The notes under the pieces: model-generated
What the model was told of the DNA's origin: nothing
The model's input: only the letters and a program-made list of their open reading frames with translations
Databases searched by the model: none
Part shown: positions 9,093-19,281 of the stretch, piece by piece
Layout of the letters: every line of letters begins with the position of its first letter
How positions within the stretch are numbered: the first letter of the stretch is position 1
Source: Paracoccus sp. TOH
Lineage (GTDB): Bacteria > Pseudomonadota > Alphaproteobacteria > Rhodobacterales > Rhodobacteraceae
Direction of reading: 5' to 3'
Length of the DNA stretch: 64,000 nucleotides
Assembly: GCF_030388245.1 (NCBI RefSeq)
Contig: NZ_CP098361.1
Coordinates: 1,239,001 to 1,303,000 of the forward strand
Program-made: the position numbers and the translations under genes

Positions 9093-9698
9093 ATGCGGGC
9101 GGGGTTTCCCATTGCGCTGCCGGGCATGACGGTCGGGCTTCTGGGCGGCTCCTTCGATCCCGCGCATGACGGCCATGTCCAGATTACCGAAGAGGCGCTG
9201 CGCCGCTTCGGCCTGGACCGGGTCTGGTGGCTGGTCAGCCCCGGAAACCCGCTGAAGGCGCATGGCCCGGCGCCGCTGGACCAGCGCATCGCCCGGGCCG
9301 GGCGGATCATGCGCCACCCGCGGGTCGCGATCACCGGCATCGAGGCGCGTCTGGGCACGCGCATGACCCGCGACACCATCGCGACGCTGCAGCGGCTTTA
9401 TCCCGGCGTGCGCTTCGTCTGGCTGATGGGGGCGGACAATCTGGTGCAATTCGATCGCTGGGACCGCTGGCGCGACATCGCGGCGCGGGTGCCGATCGGG
9501 GTGATCGCGCGGCCGGGCTGGCGGATGCCGGCCCGCTTCTCGCGCGCGGCGCGGATGCTTTGGGCATCGCGCCTGCCCGAGTCGCGAGCCCGTGAACTCG
9601 CCTGCGCTAGGCCCCCGGCCTGGGCGATGATAAACCTGCCGCTGAACAAGCTGAGTTCGACCGCGATCCGGGCGCGGCGGCGGAAAGGAACGACATGA
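9093..9698 (+). CDS. nadD: Nicotinate-nucleotide adenylyltransferase
   Basis: A 201-residue nucleotidyltransferase that adenylates nicotinate mononucleotide to deamido-NAD in NAD synthesis. The family core [15 protein letters not shown] (about 13-27) contains the HxGH-like motif, with [11 protein letters not shown] after it and the C-terminal substrate motif [11 protein letters not shown]. The ATG at 9093 is preferred over the internal ATG at 9126 because other Rhodobacteraceae NadD proteins start with a similar short extension. The stop overlaps the dacB ATG by 4 bp. Confidence 0.95.
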   Translation: MRAGFPIALPGMTVGLLGGSFDPAHDGHVQITEEALRRFGLDRVWWLVSPGNPLKAHGPAPLDQRIARAGRIMRHPRVAITGIEARLGTRMTRDTIATLQRLYPGVRFVWLMGADNLVQFDRWDRWRDIAARVPIGVIARPGWRMPARFSRAARMLWASRLPESRARELACARPPAWAMINLPLNKLSSTAIRARRRKGTT

Positions 9699-11164
9699 AT
9701 GCAGTCTCGCGGCGCGGTTTCATCGCAGGGTTCGGGGCCGGGCTGGGTTTGCTGGCGCTGGCGCCCCGCCTGGCATCCGCGCAGGCCGTGCGGGCGCCGG
9801 TGGCAGCCTTCGACGCCGAGACCCGCATCGCCGAGGCCGGGCTTGGCGGCGCGGTGGCCTATGCGCTGATCGACCCTGCGACCGGCACCGTCCTGGCCGA
9901 ACGCCAGGCCGACCTGCCCCTGGCCCCGGCCAGCACGCTGAAATCGGTGACGGCGCTTTACGCGCTTGACCGGCTGGGCGCCGGGCATCGCTTCGCCACG
10001 CGGGTCTTCCGCGCCGGCAACATGCTGATCCTGGCCGGGGGCGGCGATCCGGTTCTGGACACCGACGCGCTGGACGCGCTTGCCGCCGCCACCGTCGCGG
10101 CCGAGAAGGGTTCGGGCCGCGGCGCGCCGGTCAGCTTCGCCGTCTGGGGCGGCGCCTTGCCGCGCATCGGCCGGCTGGATCCGGCGCAGGACGAGCATCT
10201 GCCCTACAACCCCTCGATCTCGGGCATGGTGCTGAACTTCAACCGCGTGCATCTGAACTGGCGGCGCGGCGAGCAGGGCTATCGGCTGTCCCTGCAGGCG
10301 CGGGGGCGCAAGCTGTCGCCGCGGGCCTATACCGCCTCGATCGCGCCGGTGGACCGGGCGCTGCCGCTGTTCACCTATGAGTCCGGCAAACGGGAGAACT
10401 GGACCATCGCCCGGCGCAGCCTCGGCAAGTCGGGCAGCCGCTGGCTGCCGGTGCGCCGCCCCGAGCTTTACGCGGGCGACGTGTTCCAGACGCTGTGCCG
10501 GGCGCGCGGGCTGGTTCTGCCCAATCCCGAGGTGATCGAGCTTCTGCCGGACGGGCAGGAGATCGCGCGCCAGGACAGCCCGCCGCTCGACGAGATCATC
10601 CGGGGCATGATGGAATATTCCACCAACCTGACCGCCGAGGTCATCGGCCTGCAGGCCAGCGGCGCCGGCGATATCGGCAGATCGGCGGCTGCCATGGCGG
10701 ACTGGCTGCGCGGGCAGGGGATCGCCACCGGATTCGCCTTCCACGACCATTCGGGCCTGTCGCCCGAGAACCGGGTCACCGCGCGGATGATGGCGCAGCT
10801 GGCTGCCGGGCCGGGGCAGGCGCGGGACCTGCGCGGGCTGATGAAGACGATCCCGCTGCGGGACGCGCAGGGCAAGCGCAAGCCAAGCGACATCGCCGTC
10901 GAGGCCAAGACCGGCACGCTGAACTTCGTCTCGAACCTGGCCGGCTATGCGCAGCGCGAGGGCGGGCGGGAGTTGGCCTTTGCCATCCTGACCGGCGACG
11001 AGCCGCGCCGCGCCGCCAGCCAGGGGCAGGAACTGCCCGAAGGCGTCATGGGCTGGACCAAGCGCTCCAAACGCCTGCAGCAGGCGCTGATCGAGGGCTG
11101 GGCCGGCGAACACGGCGCGCCGGCGCTGGCCGCCGCCTCGTCCGATATGGCGGGCCAGCCCTAA
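9695..11164 (+). CDS. dacB: D-alanyl-D-alanine carboxypeptidase/endopeptidase (PBP4 type)
   Basis: A 489-residue peptidase S13 protein that trims and cleaves peptidoglycan cross-links in the periplasm. The catalytic triad of motifs is present: Ser80-x-x-Lys83 in [12 protein letters not shown] near residue 309, and KTGT near 405. The N-terminus [18 protein letters not shown] has a twin-arginine pattern followed by a hydrophobic core and cleavage near ASA-QA, so export may be by Tat rather than Sec. The ATG overlaps the nadD stop. The TAA stop overlaps the stop of the convergent TerB-like gene within CTAA. Confidence 0.94.
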   Translation: MNAVSRRGFIAGFGAGLGLLALAPRLASAQAVRAPVAAFDAETRIAEAGLGGAVAYALIDPATGTVLAERQADLPLAPASTLKSVTALYALDRLGAGHRFATRVFRAGNMLILAGGGDPVLDTDALDALAAATVAAEKGSGRGAPVSFAVWGGALPRIGRLDPAQDEHLPYNPSISGMVLNFNRVHLNWRRGEQGYRLSLQARGRKLSPRAYTASIAPVDRALPLFTYESGKRENWTIARRSLGKSGSRWLPVRRPELYAGDVFQTLCRARGLVLPNPEVIELLPDGQEIARQDSPPLDEIIRGMMEYSTNLTAEVIGLQASGAGDIGRSAAAMADWLRGQGIATGFAFHDHSGLSPENRVTARMMAQLAAGPGQARDLRGLMKTIPLRDAQGKRKPSDIAVEAKTGTLNFVSNLAGYAQREGGRELAFAILTGDEPRRAASQGQELPEGVMGWTKRSKRLQQALIEGWAGEHGAPALAAASSDMAGQP

Positions 11165-11583
11165 AGCAGCCGGTGCCGGGCGCGGGCGGCCAGTTCGATG
11201 GCCGCGGCGTGCAGGCGCTCGATCTCGAGCTGGTCGCGGATCTCGGCCAGCATCTCGGCCTCGATCTCGCCCAGCCTGCCGTCCGAGGCCGCCACGTCGC
11301 AGGCCAGCACATAGGCGGTGTCGTAAAGTTTTTCCGGCAGCGCCTCGCGCACCAGTCCGAAGAGGGCGTCGAGCCCGTCCTCTTCCTCGAACAGGCTCAG
11401 CACCGTCTGCGACACGGCGCGGATGCGGTCGATGTCGTAATTGGCGAAGACCGGCGTGTGGTTCACCGCCCGCTCGATCGCCAGCAGTTCCGAGGTGCGT
11501 GGATTCTGGTCCGAGGCCGAGACCCCCACCATGACCGCGACCAGCGCGTCGCAGGGCGAAAACGGGGGAACATTGTCGGGCAT
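11161..11583 (-). CDS. TerB-like domain protein
   Basis: A 140-residue acidic, all-helical protein with the TerB/DjlA-like pattern: [17 protein letters not shown], then [23 protein letters not shown]. TerB modules bind divalent metal through acidic helices and occur in many proteins with no link to tellurite. The ATG at 11583 follows GGAG. The in-frame ATG at 11637 would add 18 residues lacking family similarity. No other ter genes are nearby, so tellurite resistance should not be inferred. The gene is convergent with dacB. Confidence 0.75.
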   Translation of the reverse strand: MPDNVPPFSPCDALVAVMVGVSASDQNPRTSELLAIERAVNHTPVFANYDIDRIRAVSQTVLSLFEEEDGLDALFGLVREALPEKLYDTAYVLACDVAASDGRLGEIEAEMLAEIRDQLEIERLHAAAIELAARARHRLL

Positions 11584-11671
11584 GGCAAATCTCCGTGGCT
11601 CTGGGGCGAAATTATTGACCATTCCGGCCCGTTTCAATACGGGGGAAAGCCTAAGCTATGGAGACCCGACC

Positions 11672-13264
11672 ATGACCGCCCTGCGCGACGCCGCGATGAA
11701 ATCCAAGGCCTGGCCCTTTGAGGAGGCCCGCCGCGTGCTGAAACGCTATGAGAAGAAGGATCCCGAGAAGGGCTATGTGCTGTTCGAGACCGGCTACGGC
11801 CCCTCGGGCCTGCCGCATATCGGCACCTTCGGCGAGGTGGCGCGCACGACGATGATCCGCCGGGCGTTCGAGATGATCTCGGACATCCCGACGCGGCTGT
11901 TCTGCTTCTCGGACGACATGGACGGGATGCGCAAGGTTCCCGACAACGTGCCCCAGCAAGAGATGCTGCGCCAGCACCTGCAAGAGCCGCTGACCACGGT
12001 GCCGGACCCGTTCGGCGAATATGACAGCTTCGGCGGGCACAACAACGCCATGCTGTGCCGGTTCCTGGACACTTTCGGGTTCGAATACGAGTTCATCAGC
12101 GCGACCGAGTTCTACAAATCCGGCCAGTTCGACGCGACGCTGCTGACGGCGGCCGAAAGATATGACGCCATCATGCAGGTCATGCTGGCGTCCTTGCGCG
12201 AGGAGCGCCAGCAGACCTATAGCTGCTTCCTGCCGATCAGCCCCAAGACCGGCAAGGTGCTGTACGTGCCGATCAAGCATGTCGATGCCAAGGCCGGCAC
12301 CGTCACCTTCGACGACGAGGACGGGCAGGAGCTGACCCTGCCGGTCACCGGCGGCCATGTGAAGCTGCAATGGAAACCGGATTTCGGCGCCCGCTGGGCG
12401 GCGCTGGACGTCGATTTCGAGATGTATGGCAAGGATCACTCGACCAACACCCCGATCTATGACGGCATCTGCAAGATCCTGGGCGGGCGGCCGCCCGAGC
12501 ATTTCACCTATGAGCTGTTTCTGGACCAGCACGGGCAGAAGATCAGCAAGTCCAAGGGCAACGGCCTGTCCATCGACGAATGGCTGACCTATGCGGCGAC
12601 CGAGAGCCTGAGCTATTTCATGTTCCAGAAGCCCAAGACGGCGAAGCGGATGCATTTCGACGTCATTCCCAAGGCGGTGGACGAATACCACCAGCAGCTG
12701 CGCGCCTATCCCGACCAGACGGTCGAGCAGCAGCTGGCCAACCCGGTCTGGCACATCCATGGCGGCGCGGTGCCGGCCTCGGACATGGTGGTGCCGTTCC
12801 AGATGCTGCTGAACCTCGCCTCGGTGGCGGGGGCCAAGGACAAGACCGGGCTTTGGGGCTTCATCCGCCGCTATGCGCCCGAGGCCAGCCCCGAGACCAA
12901 TCCGACGCTGGACGCCGCGGCGGAATTCGCGGTGCGCTATTTCAACGATTTCGTGGCGCCGACGCGGGTGTTCCGCCAGCCTTCCGAGATCGAACGCCGG
13001 GCGCTGGAGGATCTGGCCGGGCGGCTGGCGGCCTGGGACCAGCCCGCCGATGCCGAGGCCTTGCAGACCATGGTCTTCGCCATCGGCCGCGAGCACGGGT
13101 TCGAGCCGATGAAGGATTGGTTCCAGGCGCTTTACCAGGTGCTGCTGGGCGCCGATCAGGGACCGCGCTTCGGCGGCTTCATCGCGCTTTACGGCGTGGC
13201 CGAAACCCGGGCGTTGATCGAGCGCGCGCTGGCCGGCGAGCTGGCGGCAGAACCAACCGCCTGA
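11672..13264 (+). CDS. lysK: Lysyl-tRNA synthetase, class I
   Basis: A 530-residue class I LysRS, the archaeal-type enzyme that most bacteria lack but that many alphaproteobacteria use in place of class II LysRS. The HIGH signature appears as PHIGT (about 48-52) and the KMSKS signature as KISKSKG (about 290-296). The zinc and anticodon-binding helical cage forms the C-terminal half. The ATG at 11672 is chosen because [19 protein letters not shown] is the family N-terminus; the frame is open further upstream. It charges tRNA-Lys in the cytosol. The neighbouring beta-helix gene has its own promoter region. Confidence 0.96.
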   Translation: MTALRDAAMKSKAWPFEEARRVLKRYEKKDPEKGYVLFETGYGPSGLPHIGTFGEVARTTMIRRAFEMISDIPTRLFCFSDDMDGMRKVPDNVPQQEMLRQHLQEPLTTVPDPFGEYDSFGGHNNAMLCRFLDTFGFEYEFISATEFYKSGQFDATLLTAAERYDAIMQVMLASLREERQQTYSCFLPISPKTGKVLYVPIKHVDAKAGTVTFDDEDGQELTLPVTGGHVKLQWKPDFGARWAALDVDFEMYGKDHSTNTPIYDGICKILGGRPPEHFTYELFLDQHGQKISKSKGNGLSIDEWLTYAATESLSYFMFQKPKTAKRMHFDVIPKAVDEYHQQLRAYPDQTVEQQLANPVWHIHGGAVPASDMVVPFQMLLNLASVAGAKDKTGLWGFIRRYAPEASPETNPTLDAAAEFAVRYFNDFVAPTRVFRQPSEIERRALEDLAGRLAAWDQPADAEALQTMVFAIGREHGFEPMKDWFQALYQVLLGADQGPRFGGFIALYGVAETRALIERALAGELAAEPTA

Positions 13265-13316
13265 TCCGGCGAGTGAATGCGGTGTTGCGCGCGACCGCGT
13301 TGCCGCGCGCGCCCGG

Positions 13317-13331
13317 TTAACGGCCGGTTAA
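13317..13331. promoter_or_regulatory. Candidate CtrA-binding site TTAA-N7-TTAA
   Basis: TTAA at 13317-13320 and TTAA at 13328-13331 are separated by exactly 7 bp, the classic CtrA recognition layout. Each half sits in an identical CCGGTTAACG decamer, giving an 11-bp direct repeat. The site is 74 bp upstream of the ATG of the beta-helix protein, in the only gap before it. CtrA is the alphaproteobacterial response regulator that controls motility and gene-transfer-agent genes in Rhodobacterales. Binding itself is inferred. Confidence 0.6.
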
Positions 13332-13404
13332 CGCCAGATTGCCAGAGTCCTGACAGACCGCGCGGGCATCCGCCTCGCATGATCTGGAATAGGGAGAAAT
13401 TGGC

Positions 13405-15699
13405 ATGACCATTGCGATTATCGGCAACCAGTCGTTGATGCCGCGCGCCTTCCGGCTGGGCCTGAATCAGTGGTCCCAGAGCGATGGCCGGGCCGGGTCT
13501 CCGACCTGGGCGGGGGCGGCGAATGCGGCGATCGTCCCGGCGGACGAGGATTTCGGCAGTTGCCTCGAGATCCTTAAGATTCAGACGGTGACCTCGATCC
13601 GCTACATGCGGCGCACGCCGATCAATCCGGGCAGCTATCTGCGCATTTCGGCCCGGGTGAAGGCCATCGCCGGCAACCTGCCGCAGGTGCGCATCGCGGC
13701 CTTCGCCGGCAATGCCGCGGGCGAGAATGTCGCGGGCATGACGCAGGTGGGCCCGGCGGTGGCGCTGCCGGGCTATGGCCAGGTGGTCGAGGTTTCGGCC
13801 ATCGTCGGCTCGGGCCGGCGCGAGGGCGTGGACATGCCCTGGGGGCGCAACGCCGCCTTCGGCCATTTCGGTCTGGATCTGACCGGCGACAACAACGGCT
13901 CGATCCGAATCGAAAGCGTGGCGATCGAGGATGTGACGGCGGCCTTCGTGCCGGGGATGTTGGACTGGGTGGACGTGCGCGATTTCGGCGCCGTCGGCAA
14001 CGGCGTGGCCGACGACCGGGCCGCCTTCCTGGCCGCCGATCAGGCGGCTGCCGGGCGCGGCGTGCTGGTTCCGGAGGGCAGTTATTTCATCGGCTCGGAC
14101 CTGAGCATCGCCTCGCCCATCCGCTTTACCGGCACGCTGCGCATGCCTCGCGCGGCCCGGCTGGCGCTGACGCGCAGCTTCGATTTTCCCAGCTACGCCT
14201 CGGCCTTCGGCGACGAGACCGAGGGGCTGAAGCGTGCCCTGCAGGCGCTGCTGGGTTTCACCGACCATGCGGTGCTGGACCTGTGCGGCCGGGTCGTGCA
14301 CCTGGCCGAGCCGATCACCATCGCCGGGGCGGTCCCGGGCATGACCAGCTTTGCCAATCGCCGGGTGATCGCCAACGGCCAGATCAGCATCACCCCCGGC
14401 CCGGCCTGGGACACGGCGACCGTCACCTCGGTCGCGACCTACAACCCGAACCAGTCGCTGACCCTGTCCGGCGTCGGCAATGTCGCCAATATCGAGATCG
14501 GCTCGCGCGTGGCCGGCAACGGCGTCGGGCGCGAGGTCTATGTCCGCGACAAGAACCTGGCCCAGGGCACGCTGACGCTGTCGAACCCGCTTTACGGCGG
14601 GGCGGGGACGCGCAGTTATACCTTCCACCGCTATCGCTACGCCTTCGACTTCGCCGAGATGGAGCAGCTGAGCCGCTTCAACTTCGACGACATCGAGTTC
14701 CTGCTGGAGGGCAATGCCAGCGGCGTCATGCTGGCCAAGACCGGCACCATGAACTGTTTCCGCGACTGTTACTTCACCCGGCCGAAGGATCGCGGCATCA
14801 CCTCGATCGGCTCGGCCTGCCAGGGGATGCTGGTCGACCGCTGCGAATTCCTGTCGAACGAGATGGGCGATCTGGCGCAGAACCGCAGCACCATCGCGCT
14901 GAACGTCAACAACAACGACACCAAGATCCGTCACAGCCGCTTCATCCGCTTCGCGCATTTCGCGGTGATGAACGGCGGCGGCCACATGATCGAGGGCAAT
15001 CACTGGTTCCAGGGCGACAATGCCCAGAACGGCGTGCGCTTCGGCGGGCTGATCCTGACCCAGACCAACGTGCAGGCGACGGTGACCGGCAATTACATCG
15101 ACAATTGCTCGATCGAATGGACGAACGAGCACGACGCGGCGCCGGATTTCCTGGGCGACGAATATTCCTTTGGCGGGCTGACCATCACCGGCAACACCTT
15201 CCTGGCCTCGAACACGACGCTGGGCTTCAACTGGCTGGTGGTCAAGCCCTATGGCAGCGGGCATTTCATCCATGGCCTGGCGGTGATGGGCAATGTGTTC
15301 AAGTCGCTGGTGAACAAGATCACCCGCATCGACCGGGTGGACACCACCTTTGCCGACCTGAACTATCAGCGGATGCGCAACATCCAGTTCCAGGGCAACA
15401 TGTTCAACGGCGTGAACACCTATGTCGCCAATCCGGTGGACATCAGCCACAGCCAGGCCACCGCCGCGAACCGCTGGCTGATCACGGTGGACAAGGCGCT
15501 GCCCTTCAACGGCTGGGTGCGCAACGTGCAATCCGTGGTCGCGACCAGCGCCATCACCAATTCGGCCAATACCCGCGTCAGCGAGATGCCCTGGGTGCAG
15601 ACCCAGCTGGCGGCGAACCAGCGCCAGATCGCGCTGAACTGGAACGCGGCGGTGCGCGGTTCGGTCAGCCTGCGGGCGCGGATGGACAATCCCGACTAG
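13405..15699 (+). CDS. Large right-handed beta-helix protein, candidate tail fibre
   Basis: A 764-residue protein without signal peptide or membrane segment. The N-terminal region (about 1-185) is a beta-rich module with GAANAAIVPADEDFG and LDLTGDN. Next comes the junction DVRDFGAVGNGVADDRAAFLAADQ (about 192-215), a hallmark of pectate-lyase-3-type beta-helix proteins and phage tail spikes. The remainder is Asn/Gly-rich beta-helix with GNTF, GNHWF and GNYIDN turns. The lack of a secretion signal argues against an exported pectinase and fits a virion-type fibre. In Rhodobacter capsulatus the gene-transfer-agent tail fibre is encoded away from the main cluster and needs CtrA; this gene's upstream CtrA-type site fits that. 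GGGAGAAA precedes the ATG. Function is not proven. Confidence 0.7.
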   Translation: MTIAIIGNQSLMPRAFRLGLNQWSQSDGRAGSPTWAGAANAAIVPADEDFGSCLEILKIQTVTSIRYMRRTPINPGSYLRISARVKAIAGNLPQVRIAAFAGNAAGENVAGMTQVGPAVALPGYGQVVEVSAIVGSGRREGVDMPWGRNAAFGHFGLDLTGDNNGSIRIESVAIEDVTAAFVPGMLDWVDVRDFGAVGNGVADDRAAFLAADQAAAGRGVLVPEGSYFIGSDLSIASPIRFTGTLRMPRAARLALTRSFDFPSYASAFGDETEGLKRALQALLGFTDHAVLDLCGRVVHLAEPITIAGAVPGMTSFANRRVIANGQISITPGPAWDTATVTSVATYNPNQSLTLSGVGNVANIEIGSRVAGNGVGREVYVRDKNLAQGTLTLSNPLYGGAGTRSYTFHRYRYAFDFAEMEQLSRFNFDDIEFLLEGNASGVMLAKTGTMNCFRDCYFTRPKDRGITSIGSACQGMLVDRCEFLSNEMGDLAQNRSTIALNVNNNDTKIRHSRFIRFAHFAVMNGGGHMIEGNHWFQGDNAQNGVRFGGLILTQTNVQATVTGNYIDNCSIEWTNEHDAAPDFLGDEYSFGGLTITGNTFLASNTTLGFNWLVVKPYGSGHFIHGLAVMGNVFKSLVNKITRIDRVDTTFADLNYQRMRNIQFQGNMFNGVNTYVANPVDISHSQATAANRWLITVDKALPFNGWVRNVQSVVATSAITNSANTRVSEMPWVQTQLAANQRQIALNWNAAVRGSVSLRARMDNPD

Positions 15700-15741
15700 G
15701 GTGGGGCCGTTCCGCGATCTTGTTCCAAGGGCCCCGGCGGA

Positions 15742-16227
15742 TCACTCTGCCGGGGGCTTCAGCATGTCGGCGGGCTGCAGCCTGAACGCCTGACCGAAGC
15801 CGGCATTCAGCAGGCCCGACAGCGGCTCGATGCGCCAGAAGCGGAAATCGGGCAGGTCGAGATAGACCCCGGCCTTGGGATCGCGCGCCAGCCACCGCGC
15901 CCGGCGCGCCTCGTCCGCCGGGACGGGCAGGGCGCGGCCCAGGATCGACAGCCGGGCATGGGTCATGGCGTCGCCCTTGGCCGGCTCGGCCGCGATCAGC
16001 AGCCCGGCGCGCGGATCGGCGGCCAGCGCACGCGTATGCGCCGCCAACCCCGAGAGCAGCGCCAGCGGCGCGCCATCCGCATCGGTCTGCAAGGCGATGC
16101 GGGTGACCAGCGGCACGCCCGTTCCGGGGTCCAGCGTGCCAAGGCCGGCATGGCGCGCACCCGCGAGCAATTGCCGGGCCAGGGCGCGGGCCTCGTCGGT
16201 GGTGTCGCGAATCGGGTCCATCCTCAT
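15742..16227 (-). CDS. HugZ/pyridoxamine-phosphate-oxidase-like protein
   Basis: A 161-residue protein with the split-barrel fold of PPOX-like flavin or haem-binding proteins. It starts MRMDPIRDTTDEARALARQL and continues ARHAGLGTLDPGTGVPLVTRI, the usual first strands. LSILGRALPV and LDLPDFRFWRIEPLSG follow. HugZ-type members degrade or handle haem; others bind FMN or F420. The C-terminal DUF2470 module of HugZ proper is absent, so this is a short member. The start is ATG at 16227 or 16221; an in-frame start at 16263 is less likely. It is not in an obvious operon with the opp genes. Confidence 0.7.
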   Translation of the reverse strand: MRMDPIRDTTDEARALARQLLAGARHAGLGTLDPGTGVPLVTRIALQTDADGAPLALLSGLAAHTRALAADPRAGLLIAAEPAKGDAMTHARLSILGRALPVPADEARRARWLARDPKAGVYLDLPDFRFWRIEPLSGLLNAGFGQAFRLQPADMLKPPAE

Positions 16228-16287
16228 GGCGCCATGCTGCGCCGGTCCCGAGCCGGCCAGCAAGCGGATCTGTGACCGGATGATTGG

Positions 16288-17301
16288 TCAGGCACTTGTC
16301 GCCAGTTCCTCGGGGCGCAGCGCGCCGGGAAAATGGCAGGCGGTCAGGTGGCCGTCGCCCAAGAGCGCCGGCCGCTCGGCGGCGCAGAGGGCTTGCGCGC
16401 GCGGGCAGCGGGTGCGGAACACGCAGCCCGAGGGCGGGTTCATCGGCGAGGGCAGCTCGCCCCGCAATGGGATCATCCGCTTGTCGCGTTCCAGCTCCGG
16501 GTCGGGGACCGGCACGGCCGAAAGCAGTGCCTGCGTATAGGGGTGCTGCGGATCGGCATAGAGCGCTTGCGACCCGGCCAGCTCCATCACCCGGCCCAGA
16601 TACATCACCAGCACCCGGTCGCTGATATGCTTCACCACCGACAGGTCATGGGCGATGAAGATCAGCGCCAGGCCCAGGTCGCGCTGCAGATCGGCCAGCA
16701 GGTTGATGACCTGGGCCTGGATCGACACGTCCAGCGCCGAGACCGGCTCGTCGCAGATCACCAGCTTCGGCTCGACGATCAGGGCGCGGGCGATGCCGAT
16801 GCGCTGGCACTGGCCGCCGCTGAATTCGTGCGGATAGCGGTTGATCTGGTTCGGCAGCAGGCCGACGCGGTCCATCATGTCCTTGACGCGGACCTTGACC
16901 TCGGCGCGGCCCAGCCCCTTGCGATGGGTGGTCAGCGGTTCGGCGATGATCTGGCCGACGGTCATGCGCGGGTTCAGGCTGGCCAGCGGATCCTGGAACA
17001 CCATCTGGATCTGGCTGCGGTATTTCAGCATCTGGCGCGGCGACAGGCCGATCAGGTCGGTGCCGTCCTGCCAGATCACCCGGCCCGTCGCCGGGACAAG
17101 GCCGGTCAGCGCCCGCGCCAGCGTCGACTTGCCCGAGCCGGATTCGCCGACGATGCCCAGCGTCTCGCCCGGCATCAGGGTGAAATCCACCCCGCCGACG
17201 GCATGCAGCAGCCGCGGCTTGGCCCAGGGCAGGGCGCCTTGCGCGGGAAGCTGGAAGCTGACGCGCAGGTCTCGCGCCTCGATCAGCGGCTTGGCGGTCA
17301 T
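16288..17301 (-). CDS. oppF: Peptide ABC transporter ATP-binding protein OppF
   Basis: A 337-residue ATPase energising oligopeptide import with OppD. Walker A is [12 protein letters not shown], the signature is EFSGGQCQRIGIARAL and Walker B is LVICDEPVSALD. The C-terminal oligopeptide-transporter extension includes HPYTQALLSAVP and a cysteine cluster (CVFRTRCPRAQALC) that resembles the iron-sulphur-binding motif of OppD/DppD ATPases. The ATG at 17301 overlaps the oppD stop by 4 bp. It is the last gene of the oppABCDF operon read on the minus strand. Confidence 0.94.
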   Translation of the reverse strand: MTAKPLIEARDLRVSFQLPAQGALPWAKPRLLHAVGGVDFTLMPGETLGIVGESGSGKSTLARALTGLVPATGRVIWQDGTDLIGLSPRQMLKYRSQIQMVFQDPLASLNPRMTVGQIIAEPLTTHRKGLGRAEVKVRVKDMMDRVGLLPNQINRYPHEFSGGQCQRIGIARALIVEPKLVICDEPVSALDVSIQAQVINLLADLQRDLGLALIFIAHDLSVVKHISDRVLVMYLGRVMELAGSQALYADPQHPYTQALLSAVPVPDPELERDKRMIPLRGELPSPMNPPSGCVFRTRCPRAQALCAAERPALLGDGHLTACHFPGALRPEELATSA

Positions 17302-18353
17302 GGCTTGGCCTCCTGAAGCGTCCCGGTCGGCGGCTCGTCCTGATCGGCGGCGGCGGGCTCGGGCAGGGCGGGCTGCGGGGCATGGCCGGCGCGCACCGTG
17401 GCCAGGCTGGCATGGCAGGCCCGCTCGCGCCCCGGTGCGAAGGGGTCGAGCGGCGGCATGGTCTCGCAGACCGGCATGGCATAGGCGCAGCGCGGCGCGA
17501 AGGGACAGCCGGGCGGCGGGTTGGTCATGTTGGGCGGGCTGCCGGGAATCGCGGTCAGCCGCTCGCCCTTCTGGTCCACGCGCGGGATCGCCGCCAGCAG
17601 GCCCTGGGTATAGGGATGCGCGGGATCGGCGAAGATCGACCCGACCGGCGCGCGCTCCATCACCCGGCCGCCATACATGACCATCACCCGCTCGCAAGCG
17701 CCGGCGACCACGCCGAGGTCATGGGTGATCAGGATCATCGCCATGCCGAATTCGCGCTGCAGATCGGCCAGCAGCTCCATGATCTGCGCCTGCACGGTCA
17801 CGTCCAGCGCCGTGGTCGGCTCGTCGGCGATCAGCAGGTCGGGGCGGCAGAGCAGCGCCATGGCGATCATCACCCGCTGGCGCATGCCGCCGGAAAACTC
17901 GTGCGGGTGAAGCCGGATGCGGGCGCGCGCGTCGGGGATCTTGACCGCGTCGAGCATCCGTGCCGCCTCGGCCACGGCCTCGCGCTTGCCCATACCCTTG
18001 TGCAGCATCAAGACCTCGGCCATCTGGTCCGAGACGCGCATATAGGGATTCAGGCTGGTCATCGGGTCCTGGAACACCATGGCGATGCGGCGGGCGCGGA
18101 TCCGGTTCAGCGCCTTGGGCGCGGCATTCAGGATCTCGGTGCCGTCGAAGCGGACCGAACCCGTGGCGCGGCCATTCCTGGCCAGCAGGCCCATGACGGC
18201 GAAGGCGAGCTGCGATTTGCCCGAGCCGCTTTCGCCGACAATGCCCAGGGTCTGGCCCTTGGCCACATCGAGGTCGATGCCGTTCACGGCCGAGACCTCG
18301 CCGTCGGTGGTGGCGAAGCGCACGTTCAGGTCGCGGATTTCCAGCAGGGCCAT
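17298..18353 (-). CDS. oppD: Peptide ABC transporter ATP-binding protein OppD
   Basis: A 351-residue ATPase, the partner of OppF. Walker A is [12 protein letters not shown], the signature is [16 protein letters not shown] and Walker B is [12 protein letters not shown]. The C-terminus carries [12 protein letters not shown] and the cysteine motif [15 protein letters not shown] Pro/Ala-rich tail of about 30 residues precedes the stop. The ATG at 18353 is 1 bp from the oppC stop; an upstream in-frame start at 18380 lies inside oppC and is rejected. The two ATPases share about the same domain plan, as expected for Opp/Dpp systems. Confidence 0.94.
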   Translation of the reverse strand: MALLEIRDLNVRFATTDGEVSAVNGIDLDVAKGQTLGIVGESGSGKSQLAFAVMGLLARNGRATGSVRFDGTEILNAAPKALNRIRARRIAMVFQDPMTSLNPYMRVSDQMAEVLMLHKGMGKREAVAEAARMLDAVKIPDARARIRLHPHEFSGGMRQRVMIAMALLCRPDLLIADEPTTALDVTVQAQIMELLADLQREFGMAMILITHDLGVVAGACERVMVMYGGRVMERAPVGSIFADPAHPYTQGLLAAIPRVDQKGERLTAIPGSPPNMTNPPPGCPFAPRCAYAMPVCETMPPLDPFAPGRERACHASLATVRAGHAPQPALPEPAAADQDEPPTGTLQEAKP

Positions 18354-18354
18354 G

Positions 18355-19278
18355 TCAGCGATCCTTCGGGTCCAGCGCATCGCGCAAGCCGTCGCCGACG
18401 AAGAAGAAGGCGAACAGCGTGATGCAGAAGAAGAACAGCGGAAAGGCCAGCTGCCAAAGCGTGCCGTAGTTCATCGTCCCCGCGCCCTCGGAGATCAGCG
18501 CGCCCCAGGAGGTCAGCGGTTCCTGCACGCCGAGGCCGAGGAAGCTGATGAAGCTTTCCGACAGGATCATCAGCGGCACCAGCAGCGTCGCATAGACCGC
18601 GACCACGCCCATGAGGTTCGGCACGATATGGCGCAGGACGATCCGCCAGGCCGGAACGCCGGTGGCGCGCGCCGCCTCGATGAACTCGCGGTTCTTCAGG
18701 CTCAGGGTCTGGCCGCGCACGATGCGGGACATGTCCAGCCAGGAAATCAGGCCGATGCCCAGGAACAGCATGGACATCGAACGGCCGAAGACCACCAGCA
18801 GCAGGATCAGCACGAACATGTAGGGGATCGACATCAGCACGTCGACCGCGCGCATCATGATGCCGTCGGTGCGCCCGCCGACATAGCCGGCGGTGGCGCC
18901 GTAAAGCGTGCCCACGACCACCGCGATGCCGGCGCCGATCAGTCCGACCATCAGGCTGACCTGCGTGCCCTGCACGGTGCGCGAGAACAGGTCGCGGCCC
19001 AGATCGTCGGTGCCGAAATAATGCCCGTTCGACCAGCTCGGCGCGCCAAGCTGCGCGGCCTGGCCCATGATCGCGAAGTCCATCTCCTCGTTCGACCAGG
19101 CGGCCAGCTGGTTGCCGAAGATCGCGAACAGCCCGACCAGGACCAGCACCACCAGGCTGACCATGGCGGCCTTGTTGCGGCGAAACCGGCGGCGGGCATC
19201 GGCCCAGGGGCTGCGGCCCCTGACCTCGGGCTCGGCCAGGCGGGCGGCCAGCGATTGCATCTGACGGCTGTCGATCAT
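18355..19278 (-). CDS. oppC: Peptide ABC transporter permease OppC
   Basis: A 307-residue inner-membrane permease. It has an N-terminal cytoplasmic region, a first span (VSLVVLVLVGLFAIFG), a periplasmic loop with HYFGTDDLGRDLFSR (an OppC/DppC hallmark) and five further spans. The ABC-coupling EAA loop is EAARATGVPAWRIVLRHIVPN. The ATG is 3 bp from the oppB stop. With OppB it forms the pore for peptides delivered by OppA. Confidence 0.94.
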   Translation of the reverse strand: MIDSRQMQSLAARLAEPEVRGRSPWADARRRFRRNKAAMVSLVVLVLVGLFAIFGNQLAAWSNEEMDFAIMGQAAQLGAPSWSNGHYFGTDDLGRDLFSRTVQGTQVSLMVGLIGAGIAVVVGTLYGATAGYVGGRTDGIMMRAVDVLMSIPYMFVLILLLVVFGRSMSMLFLGIGLISWLDMSRIVRGQTLSLKNREFIEAARATGVPAWRIVLRHIVPNLMGVVAVYATLLVPLMILSESFISFLGLGVQEPLTSWGALISEGAGTMNYGTLWQLAFPLFFFCITLFAFFFVGDGLRDALDPKDR

Positions 19279-19281
19279 GGC

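Noticed and set aside
11161..11583. Tellurite resistance gene
   Set aside because: Only a TerB-like fold is present; no terA/C/D/Z genes are near. The fold occurs in many unrelated contexts.
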